52,215 bases of DNA from Prolixibacteraceae bacterium (GTDB taxonomy: Bacteria; Bacteroidota; Bacteroidia; Bacteroidales; Prolixibacteraceae). The DNA lies in assembly GCA_003506435.1 (NCBI GenBank), contig DOAQ01000039.1, forward strand, positions 1-52,215, in the 5' to 3' direction. Every line of letters starts with the position of its first letter. Within the stretch, counting starts at the first letter, position 1. A program made the position numbers and the translations under genes. The notes beneath the pieces were generated by a model. It was not told the DNA's origin and ran no database searches. It saw nothing but the letters and a program-made list of their open reading frames with translations. This document shows positions 25,532 to 34,332 of the stretch, one piece after another.

Positions 25532-27211
25532 ATGAATATTAAAAGAATATATCTGGCTCTTGCAGCTTCAATTTTTATGGCAGGCTGCAGCCTGGATGAA
25601 AAAATATATGACACGGCCATGGCAAATTCATTTGTTCAAAAAGAATCGGACATCCCTTTTCTATTGAATGGCGTTTATTCTTATTTCTCAGTATATAACA
25701 GTTATAAATCGAACTTGAACTATCAAATCTTGTGCGGGGGCGATGATATATCGTCAGCCAGCGCTACGCAGAGATTATTTCTTGAACGGACTATTTCTTC
25801 TTCAAATGCTTATTTCACAACTCCCTGGTTGAATTTTTACCTTACGATCAACGATGCAAATGCTTTATTGGAGTCGATGGATAAGCTTGAAAGTATTTCA
25901 GAAGGTTTCAAGCAAAGGATACAGGGAGAGTTATGTTTTCTGCGCGGGTTTTCCTATTTTAATTTGGTGCGGCTTCATGGGGGAGTGCCTATCCACACCT
26001 CGTCAGTATATGGAAAATCAGATTTTTATCCTTCCAGAAATACGATTGAGGAAGTATATGCCCAGGTGTTTGACGACTTAAAAAAGGCTGCTGAAAGTTG
26101 TCTCCCATACAGTAAGCAACCGGCAAATGAGTTCGGGCGCGCCACAAAAGGAGCGGCACAGGCAATGCTTGCCCTTGCATACCTGACTTATGGGAATTAC
26201 AACGACTTGAAAAGTAATCAGGGTGAGGCAGCCAAATACTATCAGCTTGCTGAAAACTACGCCGATAGTGTCATTCTTTCGAATGAATATTCATTATTAC
26301 CCAATTATGCTGACCTTTGGAACGTGAACAACGAAAAAAATGCACATAAAGAAGTTATTTTTTCTATCCAGCATACCCGCGATGCAACGGCAGCCAGCGC
26401 TAGCTCAAGAGGGTCGGAGCTCCCGTATTACACACAACCAACCACCAGGAACGCTATTTGTGGAAATGTAACGAATGGACAGGGGGGCGGAATAATGCGT
26501 ATACAGCCTTGGTTTTATGATGTTTGCAGTACCGGCGATTATGTTAATGACTATCGTACGGAAGTTTCTTTTCTTACAACATGGCAGAATACGTTGACTA
26601 ATAAAGCCTATATCTCATATCCTCGTATCAGGGTAACCGGAAGCGAAACCGTTGAACAGTTTCCGTATATGGACAAATACCGCGACCCGAGTGGTTTACA
26701 GGCCCGGAACAATGAAAATGATTTCTATATCATCCGTTTGTCAGAAGTTTACCTGATTAAAGCTGAAGCAGAAAACGAGCTGAATGGCCCAACTCCGGAG
26801 GCCTATGCCGCATTCAATAAACTCAGGGAGCGTGCCCGTAAAGCAAATGGTATTATCCGTACAACCCCGGCCAATTTAGCCGAAGGCTTGACCAAAGAAG
26901 ATTTTCGGATGAAAATATTTGATGAACGCGGACTGGAATTGGTTGGCGAAGGCCATCGTTGGTTTGATTCGGTTCGGATGAAATATAAAGACAACACCCG
27001 GACTATGATAGAATACCGGTATCAGGACTTTTTGCCAGCAATGGCCAAAACAGCGCCAAGCTACAATACTACAACAAAAGTGTGGGGAGGGGGTAAGGTG
27101 CAACCTGTAAATATTGTTCCTTATACCGACAAATTCCTGATTTGGCCAATACCAAGTTCTGAAATTGACGCTAATCCGAACATGACACAGAATACAGAAT
27201 ACGGTTGGTAG
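25532..27211 (+). CDS. SusD/RagB-family surface glycan-binding lipoprotein
   Basis: This 559-residue protein has a lipoprotein signal (SIFMAGC, Cys about 19) and a SusD fold made of tetratricopeptide-like helical pairs. Typical landmarks are GELCFLRGFSYFNLVRLHGGVPI (landmark LRGFSYFNLVRLHGGVP), YLIKAEAENEL near the C-terminal third, DERGLELVGEGHRWFDSVR, and the terminal IWPIPSSEIDANPNMTQN. It would cap the SusC barrel and deliver oligosaccharides to it. Co-transcription with susC is clear from the 25-base spacing. Confidence 0.95.
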   Translation: MNIKRIYLALAASIFMAGCSLDEKIYDTAMANSFVQKESDIPFLLNGVYSYFSVYNSYKSNLNYQILCGGDDISSASATQRLFLERTISSSNAYFTTPWLNFYLTINDANALLESMDKLESISEGFKQRIQGELCFLRGFSYFNLVRLHGGVPIHTSSVYGKSDFYPSRNTIEEVYAQVFDDLKKAAESCLPYSKQPANEFGRATKGAAQAMLALAYLTYGNYNDLKSNQGEAAKYYQLAENYADSVILSNEYSLLPNYADLWNVNNEKNAHKEVIFSIQHTRDATAASASSRGSELPYYTQPTTRNAICGNVTNGQGGGIMRIQPWFYDVCSTGDYVNDYRTEVSFLTTWQNTLTNKAYISYPRIRVTGSETVEQFPYMDKYRDPSGLQARNNENDFYIIRLSEVYLIKAEAENELNGPTPEAYAAFNKLRERARKANGIIRTTPANLAEGLTKEDFRMKIFDERGLELVGEGHRWFDSVRMKYKDNTRTMIEYRYQDFLPAMAKTAPSYNTTTKVWGGGKVQPVNIVPYTDKFLIWPIPSSEIDANPNMTQNTEYGW

Positions 27212-27233
27212 CATTTGCAGTAACTACATGGTA

Positions 27234-27272
27234 AATTATTCCCGGATGACATTATGTTATCCGGGAATAATT
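27234..27272 (+). terminator. Strong hairpin after susD
   Basis: AATTATTCCCGGAT (27234-27247) pairs perfectly with ATCCGGGAATAATT (27259-27272), a 14-bp stem with an 11-base loop. No T-run follows. It may reduce read-through or protect the susCD message at its 3' end, so that susCD outnumber the enzyme mRNAs. Confidence 0.65.
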
Positions 27273-27362
27273 CTGCAGCAAAAAGATTTCCTAAGGTTTT
27301 TTAATCTTGTGTTAAAAATTTATGGATTTCTATGTTTCATAAAGCACTTAACCAACATATCA

Positions 27363-28724
27363 ATGATTAACAGACGAAATTTTATAAAGATCGGAACAGG
27401 AGTTTCATTTGCAGGGATGGTCGGAATTTCAGCATTTGGCAGCTTCCCGGAAGGAACAGTCAGGGGAAAAGATGTTTTCATTGAAAGAAGAAGGGAAGTT
27501 CCTGTTATTAGTGAGACGGATGTAATCGTCTGTGGAGGTGGACCAGCCGGAATTGCAGCAGCAATCAGCGCTGCCAGAACAGGCGCACAAACAACACTGA
27601 TTGAATACCACGGATGTCTCGGAGGAGTATGGACAGCAGGATTGTTGAGCAACATCATTGATTATAAAAACAAGCTCGGCATCATGAAGGAACTGGTTGA
27701 CAGGTTGGGAAAAAGTGATGCCCAATATTCAGCCAAAGTATATGATGCCGAATTGATGAAATTAACACTGGACCATATGTGTGTGGAGGCTGGTGTTGAG
27801 GTTCGTTTATATACCCGTGTGGTGGCAGCTTATAAAGGTTCCCGCAACAAGTTGGAGTACTTACTTACCGAAAGTTTCTCGGGCCGTGAAGCATGGAAAG
27901 CCAAAGTATTTATTGATACAACCGGGAATGGTGATCTGGCGGCGTATGCCGGATGTGGTTTCGACTACGGACAGCCTGAAACCGGCAAAACCCAGCCTAT
28001 GTCGTTGATGGCCATTCTTGTTGGTTTGGATGAAAAAGCATTAGTTGAGGAAGGTTTGATGGGAGCAAAAGGAGGGACCACGGAACCGTCAAAACGCAAA
28101 TTTCATGATGAAATATTACGCGGAGGAATAAATGCCAGTTATACAATGCCGACCATGTTCGCCATTCGCCCGGGTATGGTTGCTGTGATGGCAAACCACC
28201 AGTATGGAGTCTCGGCGCTGGATGCAGGACAAATTTCGAAAGCAACAATAGAAGGCCGTAAAGAAGTTAACCGGATTGTTGATGGGTTGAGGTCGCTGGG
28301 AGGAATATGGAAAGATGTCCGCATTGCAACTACCGGGGCACAAATTGGTATTCGCGAAGGCCGCCGTATTCATGGCCTTTATACATTAACTGGCGACGAT
28401 CTGGTAAAAGGAGCTCGTTTTGACGATGCCGTTTGTCGTGCTACATTTTCAGTTGATGTGCATTCACTTGAAAAGAATTCGGGTGGAGGTTACGGGACTC
28501 ACGGTATTAAAGCGCAGCCTTATGATATTCCATTACGTTCACTGATTGCCAAAGATGTGAATGGATTGATGATGGCAGGCCGTTGTCTCAGTGGCGATTT
28601 TTTTGCACATGCCAGTTACCGTGTAACAGGAAATGCCGTAGCTACGGGAGAAGCTGCAGGAATGGTCGCTGCACAGGCCGCGCTGGAAAATAAACTGCCT
28701 CAACAAATTACTTATCCCAGATAA
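27363..28724 (+). CDS. FAD-dependent oxidoreductase with twin-arginine leader
   Basis: The ATG at 27363 gives a 453-residue protein starting MINRRNFIKIGTGVSFAG, a twin-arginine-type leader (RR at 4-5). The frame runs upstream through the susD hairpin, so the longer start is rejected. FAD binding is shown by VIVCGGGPAGIAAAISAAR (GGGPAG at 58-63), GGVWTAG and the C-terminal NGLMMAGRCLSGDFFAHASYR. This is the FAD_oxidored family. A folded flavoprotein sent through Tat fits a periplasmic enzyme that oxidises a sugar or sugar acid. A second member of the family lies at 37878. The substrate is unknown. Confidence 0.8.
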   Translation: MINRRNFIKIGTGVSFAGMVGISAFGSFPEGTVRGKDVFIERRREVPVISETDVIVCGGGPAGIAAAISAARTGAQTTLIEYHGCLGGVWTAGLLSNIIDYKNKLGIMKELVDRLGKSDAQYSAKVYDAELMKLTLDHMCVEAGVEVRLYTRVVAAYKGSRNKLEYLLTESFSGREAWKAKVFIDTTGNGDLAAYAGCGFDYGQPETGKTQPMSLMAILVGLDEKALVEEGLMGAKGGTTEPSKRKFHDEILRGGINASYTMPTMFAIRPGMVAVMANHQYGVSALDAGQISKATIEGRKEVNRIVDGLRSLGGIWKDVRIATTGAQIGIREGRRIHGLYTLTGDDLVKGARFDDAVCRATFSVDVHSLEKNSGGGYGTHGIKAQPYDIPLRSLIAKDVNGLMMAGRCLSGDFFAHASYRVTGNAVATGEAAGMVAAQAALENKLPQQITYPR

Positions 28725-28740
28725 CTTCACATTAACTACA

Positions 28741-28748
28741 TAAATTTG
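28741..28748 (+). promoter_or_regulatory. Candidate -7 element upstream of the jelly-roll lipoprotein gene
   Basis: TAAATTTG matches TAnnTTTG and lies in the 115-base gap before ATG 28840, one of the wider gaps within the PUL. No TTG -33 element is seen, so this is weak evidence for an internal promoter. Confidence 0.3.
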
Positions 28749-28839
28749 GAATAGACTAATTTCAGGAGGTGTCACGTTTTGATGATCTTTTAATTGATTT
28801 GTATTTCAAGACATCTAATTCTTTCATAATACAATAGTG

Positions 28840-29835
28840 ATGGAAACAACTTTTGTTAAAATATCAATTTTTACAGTAATAGTCTTTTTTGTTTTGGCTG
28901 CATGCGCGAAGTCAGATGATAAAGACATAAAAATCAGCACTCATCCGAAGCTCATTTTTCATTCAGGTTTTGAGCCTAATACATCTGTTGTTGTTAGCAA
29001 TGTTGAAGATTTTGATTTTGTTGGAGAAGACCTGTCTGTTTCTATGCCTAATTCGTGGAATTCGATAAAATTAGAATCCGGCAGGTATATTTCTGCAAGT
29101 ATTAATTGTGGTCCGCAAAATGTTAGCAATACATCAAGAGGTGCAGAAATAGTAGCTGATCCGTTAAACCCATCGAATAACGTTTTAAGGTTCTGGGGCA
29201 AATATCCCAATGAAGGAGATGGCTTAAAATTTCGGATGCAAGCTGATATGTATTCAGACCAAGCCGGATTTGATACGCTTTTTTATAAGGTAAGAATGTA
29301 TTTGCCACATGATTTCAATACGTTAAAAAAACTGGCATCAACCTTTACATGGTTTACAATCATGGAGTTTTGGAACCATTCAACCCCGAAAGAAGAAATG
29401 TTTCGTATGACTGTTGATTTGAAAAAAATTAATAAAGGTTTGGATTCTCTGAGATTTGGCCTACGGACTGAAAAGTACAATATGGCAAAATCAGCTTTTG
29501 ATGGAATTACTAACCATACAAGTAACGATTTTGTTGTTCCGATCGGTAAGTGGATAACGATTGAAATAAATATTGTTGACGGGGACAAATCAACAGGGAA
29601 GTTTTATATGGCTGTAACTCCGCAGGGGAAAGAGAAAAATGTGATTTTCGATTATACGCTGTTAACTCATCATCCTGAGATTGTGCCGACTGGTATTAAA
29701 TATTTCAGTCCGTTCAAATTTTATACGTATGGGTACCTTGTTGATACACTTCGAAATGCAGGCAAAACAGGGCAGATTTATTGGGATGATTTTGAAATTT
29801 GGAGCGATTCAATCGCTTATGCAATTATTAAATGA
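28840..29835 (+). CDS. Jelly-roll (ConA-like) lipoprotein, candidate polysaccharide lyase or binding protein
   Basis: This 331-residue protein starts at ATG 28840 (a GTG lies one codon earlier) and has a lipoprotein signal (VFFVLAAC, Cys about 22). The mature part is predicted all-beta, with segments such as LRFWGKYPNEGDGLKF, TLFYKVRMYLPHDF, FVVPIGKWITIEINI and GQIYWDDFEIWSD. This order resembles concanavalin-like jelly rolls found in polysaccharide lyase families (for example PF14099-type) and in glycan-binding proteins. I cannot identify a catalytic pair with confidence. Among lyase genes it is a plausible endo-acting lyase or surface glycan-binding protein. Confidence 0.5.
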   Translation: METTFVKISIFTVIVFFVLAACAKSDDKDIKISTHPKLIFHSGFEPNTSVVVSNVEDFDFVGEDLSVSMPNSWNSIKLESGRYISASINCGPQNVSNTSRGAEIVADPLNPSNNVLRFWGKYPNEGDGLKFRMQADMYSDQAGFDTLFYKVRMYLPHDFNTLKKLASTFTWFTIMEFWNHSTPKEEMFRMTVDLKKINKGLDSLRFGLRTEKYNMAKSAFDGITNHTSNDFVVPIGKWITIEINIVDGDKSTGKFYMAVTPQGKEKNVIFDYTLLTHHPEIVPTGIKYFSPFKFYTYGYLVDTLRNAGKTGQIYWDDFEIWSDSIAYAIIK

Positions 29836-29890
29836 TTAATGAGTAAGGGTTCCATACCCTGTGATTTATTAAGAATTCAAATTCGTTTAA

Positions 29891-31858
29891 ATGATGAAAA
29901 TAAAATATAAAGGAGTGATTGAAAGGATATTTGTGTCTGCTCTTGTCCTTTTTACATGTTATGTTATTGCTGGTTTTATAAAAGATCAGGGCACTGAAGT
30001 TACAGACATAAAAGATCGTGTTGTATCAATAGTTCCGGTTGATATGTCACGCGTAAACGAGATTATCCCGATACTTGAATCTCAACCCAAAGGGTTCGGC
30101 GATCCATGTAGCGACCGTAAAAACTGGGACAAACTGAAAGCATCGGGTAAATATGCCAAAGCTTTAAAAGAAGCTGATGAAATTATGGAGAAGGGAATTC
30201 CTGTATGGGATGAAGATTTGTATATGGGAATTTTCACCAAAGGCGACTCCCAATCGGGGAAAGATATGCAGGCCAGGCGAATGAGGGCATTGGTACAGCT
30301 TGTGTGGGCGGAGTGTATTGACAATCAGTGTAAATATATTCCTGCAATTGAACAGGCATTGAAAGAAATCATCACCCAGAAAACCTGGGTGCATCCACGT
30401 AACTTCAATCAAAAAAATTTCGACGGACTTGTCGAACTTTCAACAGCAAGTTATGCGCAAAATATAGCACAGACGCTATACTTGCTGGGCGATAAATTGA
30501 GTGCAGGGATTAGGAAAGAAACGCTTGCTGCTCTATATCAGCGGGCATTCAACCCGTTGTTAAAAACCATTGAAACAAAAAACAATGATCATGGCTGGCT
30601 GACTGGCACCAACAACTGGAATGCGGTATGCCTGTCGGGTGTTACTGGCGCTGCATTAACAGTCATTCAGGATAAAAAAGAAAGAGCTACATTTGTTGCC
30701 ATTGCTGAACGTTATGTCAAAAATTTTGTTTCCGGATTTCTTGATGACGGTTATTGTACCGAGGGATTGAGCTATTTCAATTATGGCTTTGGACGTTATA
30801 CAACTCTTCGTGAGATTATTTTGCAATCGACAAACGGGAAAATTGATCTTTTTAACGACAATCCCAAAATTGGAAAAATTGCCTGGTTTTTACCCAACAT
30901 GGAGATTATCAATGGTGTCTATCCTGCTATTGCTGATTGCAAGCAGTATAGTAAACCGTCAAACTCAATTCTTCGGTATGTAAGTAAAAATTTGAATATG
31001 GGTTTGAAAAATTACGAAGAAGTTGATTTTCGTGGAAGAACGAATGATTTACAGGAAGATTTAATGAATGTATTTCCAAACTCTGCAACAGAAAAAGAAT
31101 CAACAGCAAATAGATCAGACAGTACAAATAAACTGCGCGGATATTTTGACGTAGCCGGTGTACTGACTGTGAGGCCGGCAAGGCTTTACGCACATGCGAT
31201 GGCAGCTACACTAAAAGGTGGAAACAACAATGAACATCACAACCATAACGATTTGGGCTCGTTCACCATTGTTGTGGGCGATGAAATCCTTATTGGCGAT
31301 CCGGGAAGTATTCCTTACACTGCCAAAACATTTTCTGCACAACGTTACGAGTATAAATCTTTGGGCTCTTATGGGCATCCTGTGCCGCTGGTTGCCGGAA
31401 TACAACAACGTCCGGGAGCCGAAGCCTGTGCTAAAATCCTGAAAACTGATTTTACCGATAAAGAAGATGTATTTTCGATGGATATTTCTTCTGCATATCA
31501 AGTCCAGGGGCTTCAAAAGCTGAACCGTGAATTTGTGTACTCCCGTGGGAAAATCGAAAATATTCAGATTACAGATGAGTTTGAATTCTCCTCTGCTCAA
31601 GTTTTTGAAACGGCTTTGATAACAAGAGGTAAATGGAGGAAGATATCAGCCAATCAACTGATTGTTGAGGGAAAAACCGAAAGGTTATTGGTGACTATTA
31701 CTTCGCCGCAGGGAGCTTTTTCAATTGAAAGTGAGGAAATAAGTGAAGAAAAAGGAGACCCCTATACACGACTGGGATTGTGTTTAGCCAATCCTGTAAA
31801 AGCCGGAACGTTTACAATTAAATTTTCACCTGTTGAAAAAGCAGGTAAAAGCGAATAA
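29891..31858 (+). CDS. Heparinase II/III-type polysaccharide lyase, paralogue 1
   Basis: This 655-residue exported protein has an N-terminal hydrophobic signal (about 12-30). An (alpha/alpha)-toroid domain (about 45-380) carries GFGDPCSDRKNWDKL, TGTNNWNAVC and DDGYCTEGLSYFNYGFG. The C-terminal beta-sheet domain (about 395-650) carries the heparinase II/III hallmark NNEHHNHNDLGSFTIVVGDE, followed by GDPGSIPY. The Tyr and His residues in these motifs are the expected catalytic residues for beta-elimination next to a uronic acid. A close paralogue lies at 34333-36282 and differs, for example, by Ala where the other has His in NNWNxVC. The pair may act on different linkages or termini. Confidence 0.82.
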   Translation: MMKIKYKGVIERIFVSALVLFTCYVIAGFIKDQGTEVTDIKDRVVSIVPVDMSRVNEIIPILESQPKGFGDPCSDRKNWDKLKASGKYAKALKEADEIMEKGIPVWDEDLYMGIFTKGDSQSGKDMQARRMRALVQLVWAECIDNQCKYIPAIEQALKEIITQKTWVHPRNFNQKNFDGLVELSTASYAQNIAQTLYLLGDKLSAGIRKETLAALYQRAFNPLLKTIETKNNDHGWLTGTNNWNAVCLSGVTGAALTVIQDKKERATFVAIAERYVKNFVSGFLDDGYCTEGLSYFNYGFGRYTTLREIILQSTNGKIDLFNDNPKIGKIAWFLPNMEIINGVYPAIADCKQYSKPSNSILRYVSKNLNMGLKNYEEVDFRGRTNDLQEDLMNVFPNSATEKESTANRSDSTNKLRGYFDVAGVLTVRPARLYAHAMAATLKGGNNNEHHNHNDLGSFTIVVGDEILIGDPGSIPYTAKTFSAQRYEYKSLGSYGHPVPLVAGIQQRPGAEACAKILKTDFTDKEDVFSMDISSAYQVQGLQKLNREFVYSRGKIENIQITDEFEFSSAQVFETALITRGKWRKISANQLIVEGKTERLLVTITSPQGAFSIESEEISEEKGDPYTRLGLCLANPVKAGTFTIKFSPVEKAGKSE

Positions 31859-31924
31859 ATCCGGAATATGTAAACCTTTACTTTCGTCAGAAACAATAAT
31901 GATACGATAAAAACTAACCAAACA

Positions 31925-33025
31925 ATGAAAACTTTTAGTGCTATTTTTTTATTGATTCTACTAGGTCTCCAAAACTTTGCACAAAAGTCTGGCCCAACCA
32001 TGAAACTTGGGGCATATTATTTTGAAGCCTGGTCCGGAAAGTGCCCTTACGATGACGGAAAGCCCGAACATGCCTGGGCCAAAGGAATGCCTACCCATGC
32101 GACAAAGAAGCTGGTTACCGAGTTTGCTGGTCGAATGCCATTGTGGGGCTGGCGTGATGATGCCCCTGGGGTTATGGAACAGCAGATTGATCTTGCTGCA
32201 GATAATGGTCTTGCATTTTTCTCTTTTTGCTGGTATTGGGAGGATGACAATGGGCCGATAAATATTCCATTATTGGAATCTTTACCGCGAAACCATGGTT
32301 TGAAAATGTTTTTGGATGCAAAAAATAATGACAGGATGGAATTCTGTTTGATGGTGGCGAATTTCAATAAATGGAATATTGTTGGTACTGAAGCATGGAA
32401 ACAAGCAGCGGATTACTGGATTAAGCTGTTCAAACATCCATCATACCTGCAGGTAAACGGAAAACCCTTATTAATTATCTATAATTTTAAAGGAATAGAC
32501 CCCGATGGATTAACTTATCTTCAGGAGGCAGCACAAAAAGCAGGTTTCCCCGGGGTCGAAATCGCAGCTAACGGAGGTAGTCCGGAAGATGGCATTAACC
32601 TACGGGCATTTTACGGCATTAGCTTGGGAGAGAATAAAAAACTGGAAAAACACCCGTATAGAGAATTGGTTGAGGCGTCTGTGGAAAAATGGAAGGGTTC
32701 GGTAGAGCAGCCAATAATTCCATTGGTTGCGCAGGGAAGAGACCGTAGACCATGGATTCCGAAAAATGATGAAGGATTGGGGTGGTTGAATCAGAACTGG
32801 GGAGATGAATGGTATTTTGAAAAAGCAACGCCGGAAGAGTTTAAAGACTGTTTAGTAAAGTTATCTCAATGGATGGATGCTCATCCTGAACAAGTAACCA
32901 GTGACCGTTTGGCTGTTATTTATGCCTGGAATGAAATTGCCGAAGGTGGCTGGTTGATGCCTTGCGTAGAAGATCCGGATGGTAATTACTTGAAAGCTAT
33001 TCATCGTGTCTTAATGGGAAAATAA
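31925..33025 (+). CDS. Exported GH99/WbsX-like protein
   Basis: This 366-residue protein has a signal peptide (about 1-19) and a (beta/alpha)-barrel of the WbsX/GH99-like group: KLGAYYFEAWSGKCPYD, EQQIDLAADNGLAFFSFCWYWED, YLQVNGKPLLIIYNFKGID and RLAVIYAWNEIAEGGWL near the C terminus. GH99 members are endo-alpha-mannosidases or mannanases that act through retaining or epoxide-type chemistry, while WbsX-like members occur in O-antigen loci. The exported form among lyases suggests a hydrolytic role. The acidic residues in WNEIAEGGW are candidate catalytic groups. Confidence 0.75.
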   Translation: MKTFSAIFLLILLGLQNFAQKSGPTMKLGAYYFEAWSGKCPYDDGKPEHAWAKGMPTHATKKLVTEFAGRMPLWGWRDDAPGVMEQQIDLAADNGLAFFSFCWYWEDDNGPINIPLLESLPRNHGLKMFLDAKNNDRMEFCLMVANFNKWNIVGTEAWKQAADYWIKLFKHPSYLQVNGKPLLIIYNFKGIDPDGLTYLQEAAQKAGFPGVEIAANGGSPEDGINLRAFYGISLGENKKLEKHPYRELVEASVEKWKGSVEQPIIPLVAQGRDRRPWIPKNDEGLGWLNQNWGDEWYFEKATPEEFKDCLVKLSQWMDAHPEQVTSDRLAVIYAWNEIAEGGWLMPCVEDPDGNYLKAIHRVLMGK

Positions 33026-33041
33026 ATAATTTAATTTCGAT

Positions 33042-34328
33042 ATGAGAAATTCAGATCGCAGAGACTTTCTAAAACAATTGCTCACTTTTACCAGTTTATT
33101 GGCTACAATGCCGGCATTGGCAAGTTGTAGTAATAAAAGTCTTAAAACGATACTTTTACGCTCGTCGTGGCAGGTTGAAAATATTGGTGATATAGGACAC
33201 ACTCCGGGAGTGCTGGCTTTGATTGAAAAATATCTTCCCCATGTGGAAGTACGCCTGTGGCCCAATAATGTGGGTTCGGGAGTGGAAGAAATGCTGATGA
33301 AGCGTTTTCCCAAATTAATGATTGTAAAATCAGATGAAGAAAGGGAAAAATCATTGTTGGAGTGCGATTTCTTCCTTCATGGGTCTGGGCCATTCTTGGT
33401 GGCCAGAAATGATTTAGACCGATGGAGAAAAGAAACCGGAAAGCCTTATGGAATCTATGGAATAACTTTTCCGGGTAATTATGGATTTCAATCCCAAAGT
33501 CGTAAATACAATCCTTTAGATATTGAATTATTTAACAATGCAGCATTTACTTATTTCCGTGATTCCGTGTCGCTTGATTTTGCGAAGCAGGAAGGGGCAA
33601 ACTGCCCGATCATGGCATTTTGCCCCGATGGTGCGTTCGCGGTAGATGTTAGAAATGATGAAGCCGCTGATTCATTTCTGAAGGCACACTCCTTGGAACC
33701 CGGCAAGTTTGTTTGTGTAATTCCACAACTTAGGTTTACACCCTGGTGGGAATTGCCGACAAAAAACCGCACAGTTGATGAAGCTAAACATGTATGGAAC
33801 GAAAAAATGAAAGAACATGATAATGCTCCAATCAGGCAGGCAATTATAGAAGTAGTGCGGCAAACTGATTTGAAAGTGCTGATTGTTCCCGAAAATGAAA
33901 CACAGATTCGAATCGGAAAAGAAATGTTATTTGATCCGCTGCCCGAAGATGTAAAAAAGCGCGTGGTTTGGCGCGATAAATACTGGCTCACCGACGAAGC
34001 AGTTAGTACTTATGTCCGCTCATCCGGCTTGTTCGGGCTTGAAATGCATTCGCCCATTATGTGCATTGCACAAGGTATTCCTGCTATTGTTTGCCGTTTC
34101 AGTGAACAAACAAGCAAAGGATTTATGTGGCGCGATATTGGCCTTGAGGACTGGTTGTTTGATATGGATGTTGAAGATGATATAAAACGAATCGTTCCAA
34201 CGGTTCTTGCCATGGTCAAAAATCCGGAAGAGTCTCGGAAGAAGGTCAGGGGTGCTATGAAAACGGTAACCCGTTATCAAAAAGAAAGTATGAAAACGAT
34301 AGATGAGTTTTTAACCAAAAATAGATAA
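33042..34328 (+). CDS. Exported polysaccharide pyruvyl transferase-family protein (twin-arginine lipoprotein)
   Basis: This 428-residue protein belongs to the polysaccharide pyruvyl transferase fold (ILLRSSWQVENIGDIGHTPG at the start, then FFLHGSGPFLV, PYGIYGITFPGN and GLEMHSPIMCIAQGIPAIVCRF). Family members normally add pyruvate ketals to sugars in the cytoplasm using phosphoenolpyruvate. This one starts MRNSDRRDFLKQLL with a twin-arginine leader (RR at 6-7) and a lipobox ending at ALASC (Cys 29), so it should be a periplasmic lipoprotein, where phosphoenolpyruvate is absent. It lies 16 bases after the GH99-like gene and 4 before the second lyase. It may bind, remove or remodel a pyruvylated or related substituent instead. 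That is inference. Confidence 0.78.
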   Translation: MRNSDRRDFLKQLLTFTSLLATMPALASCSNKSLKTILLRSSWQVENIGDIGHTPGVLALIEKYLPHVEVRLWPNNVGSGVEEMLMKRFPKLMIVKSDEEREKSLLECDFFLHGSGPFLVARNDLDRWRKETGKPYGIYGITFPGNYGFQSQSRKYNPLDIELFNNAAFTYFRDSVSLDFAKQEGANCPIMAFCPDGAFAVDVRNDEAADSFLKAHSLEPGKFVCVIPQLRFTPWWELPTKNRTVDEAKHVWNEKMKEHDNAPIRQAIIEVVRQTDLKVLIVPENETQIRIGKEMLFDPLPEDVKKRVVWRDKYWLTDEAVSTYVRSSGLFGLEMHSPIMCIAQGIPAIVCRFSEQTSKGFMWRDIGLEDWLFDMDVEDDIKRIVPTVLAMVKNPEESRKKVRGAMKTVTRYQKESMKTIDEFLTKNR

Positions 34329-34332
34329 AACA

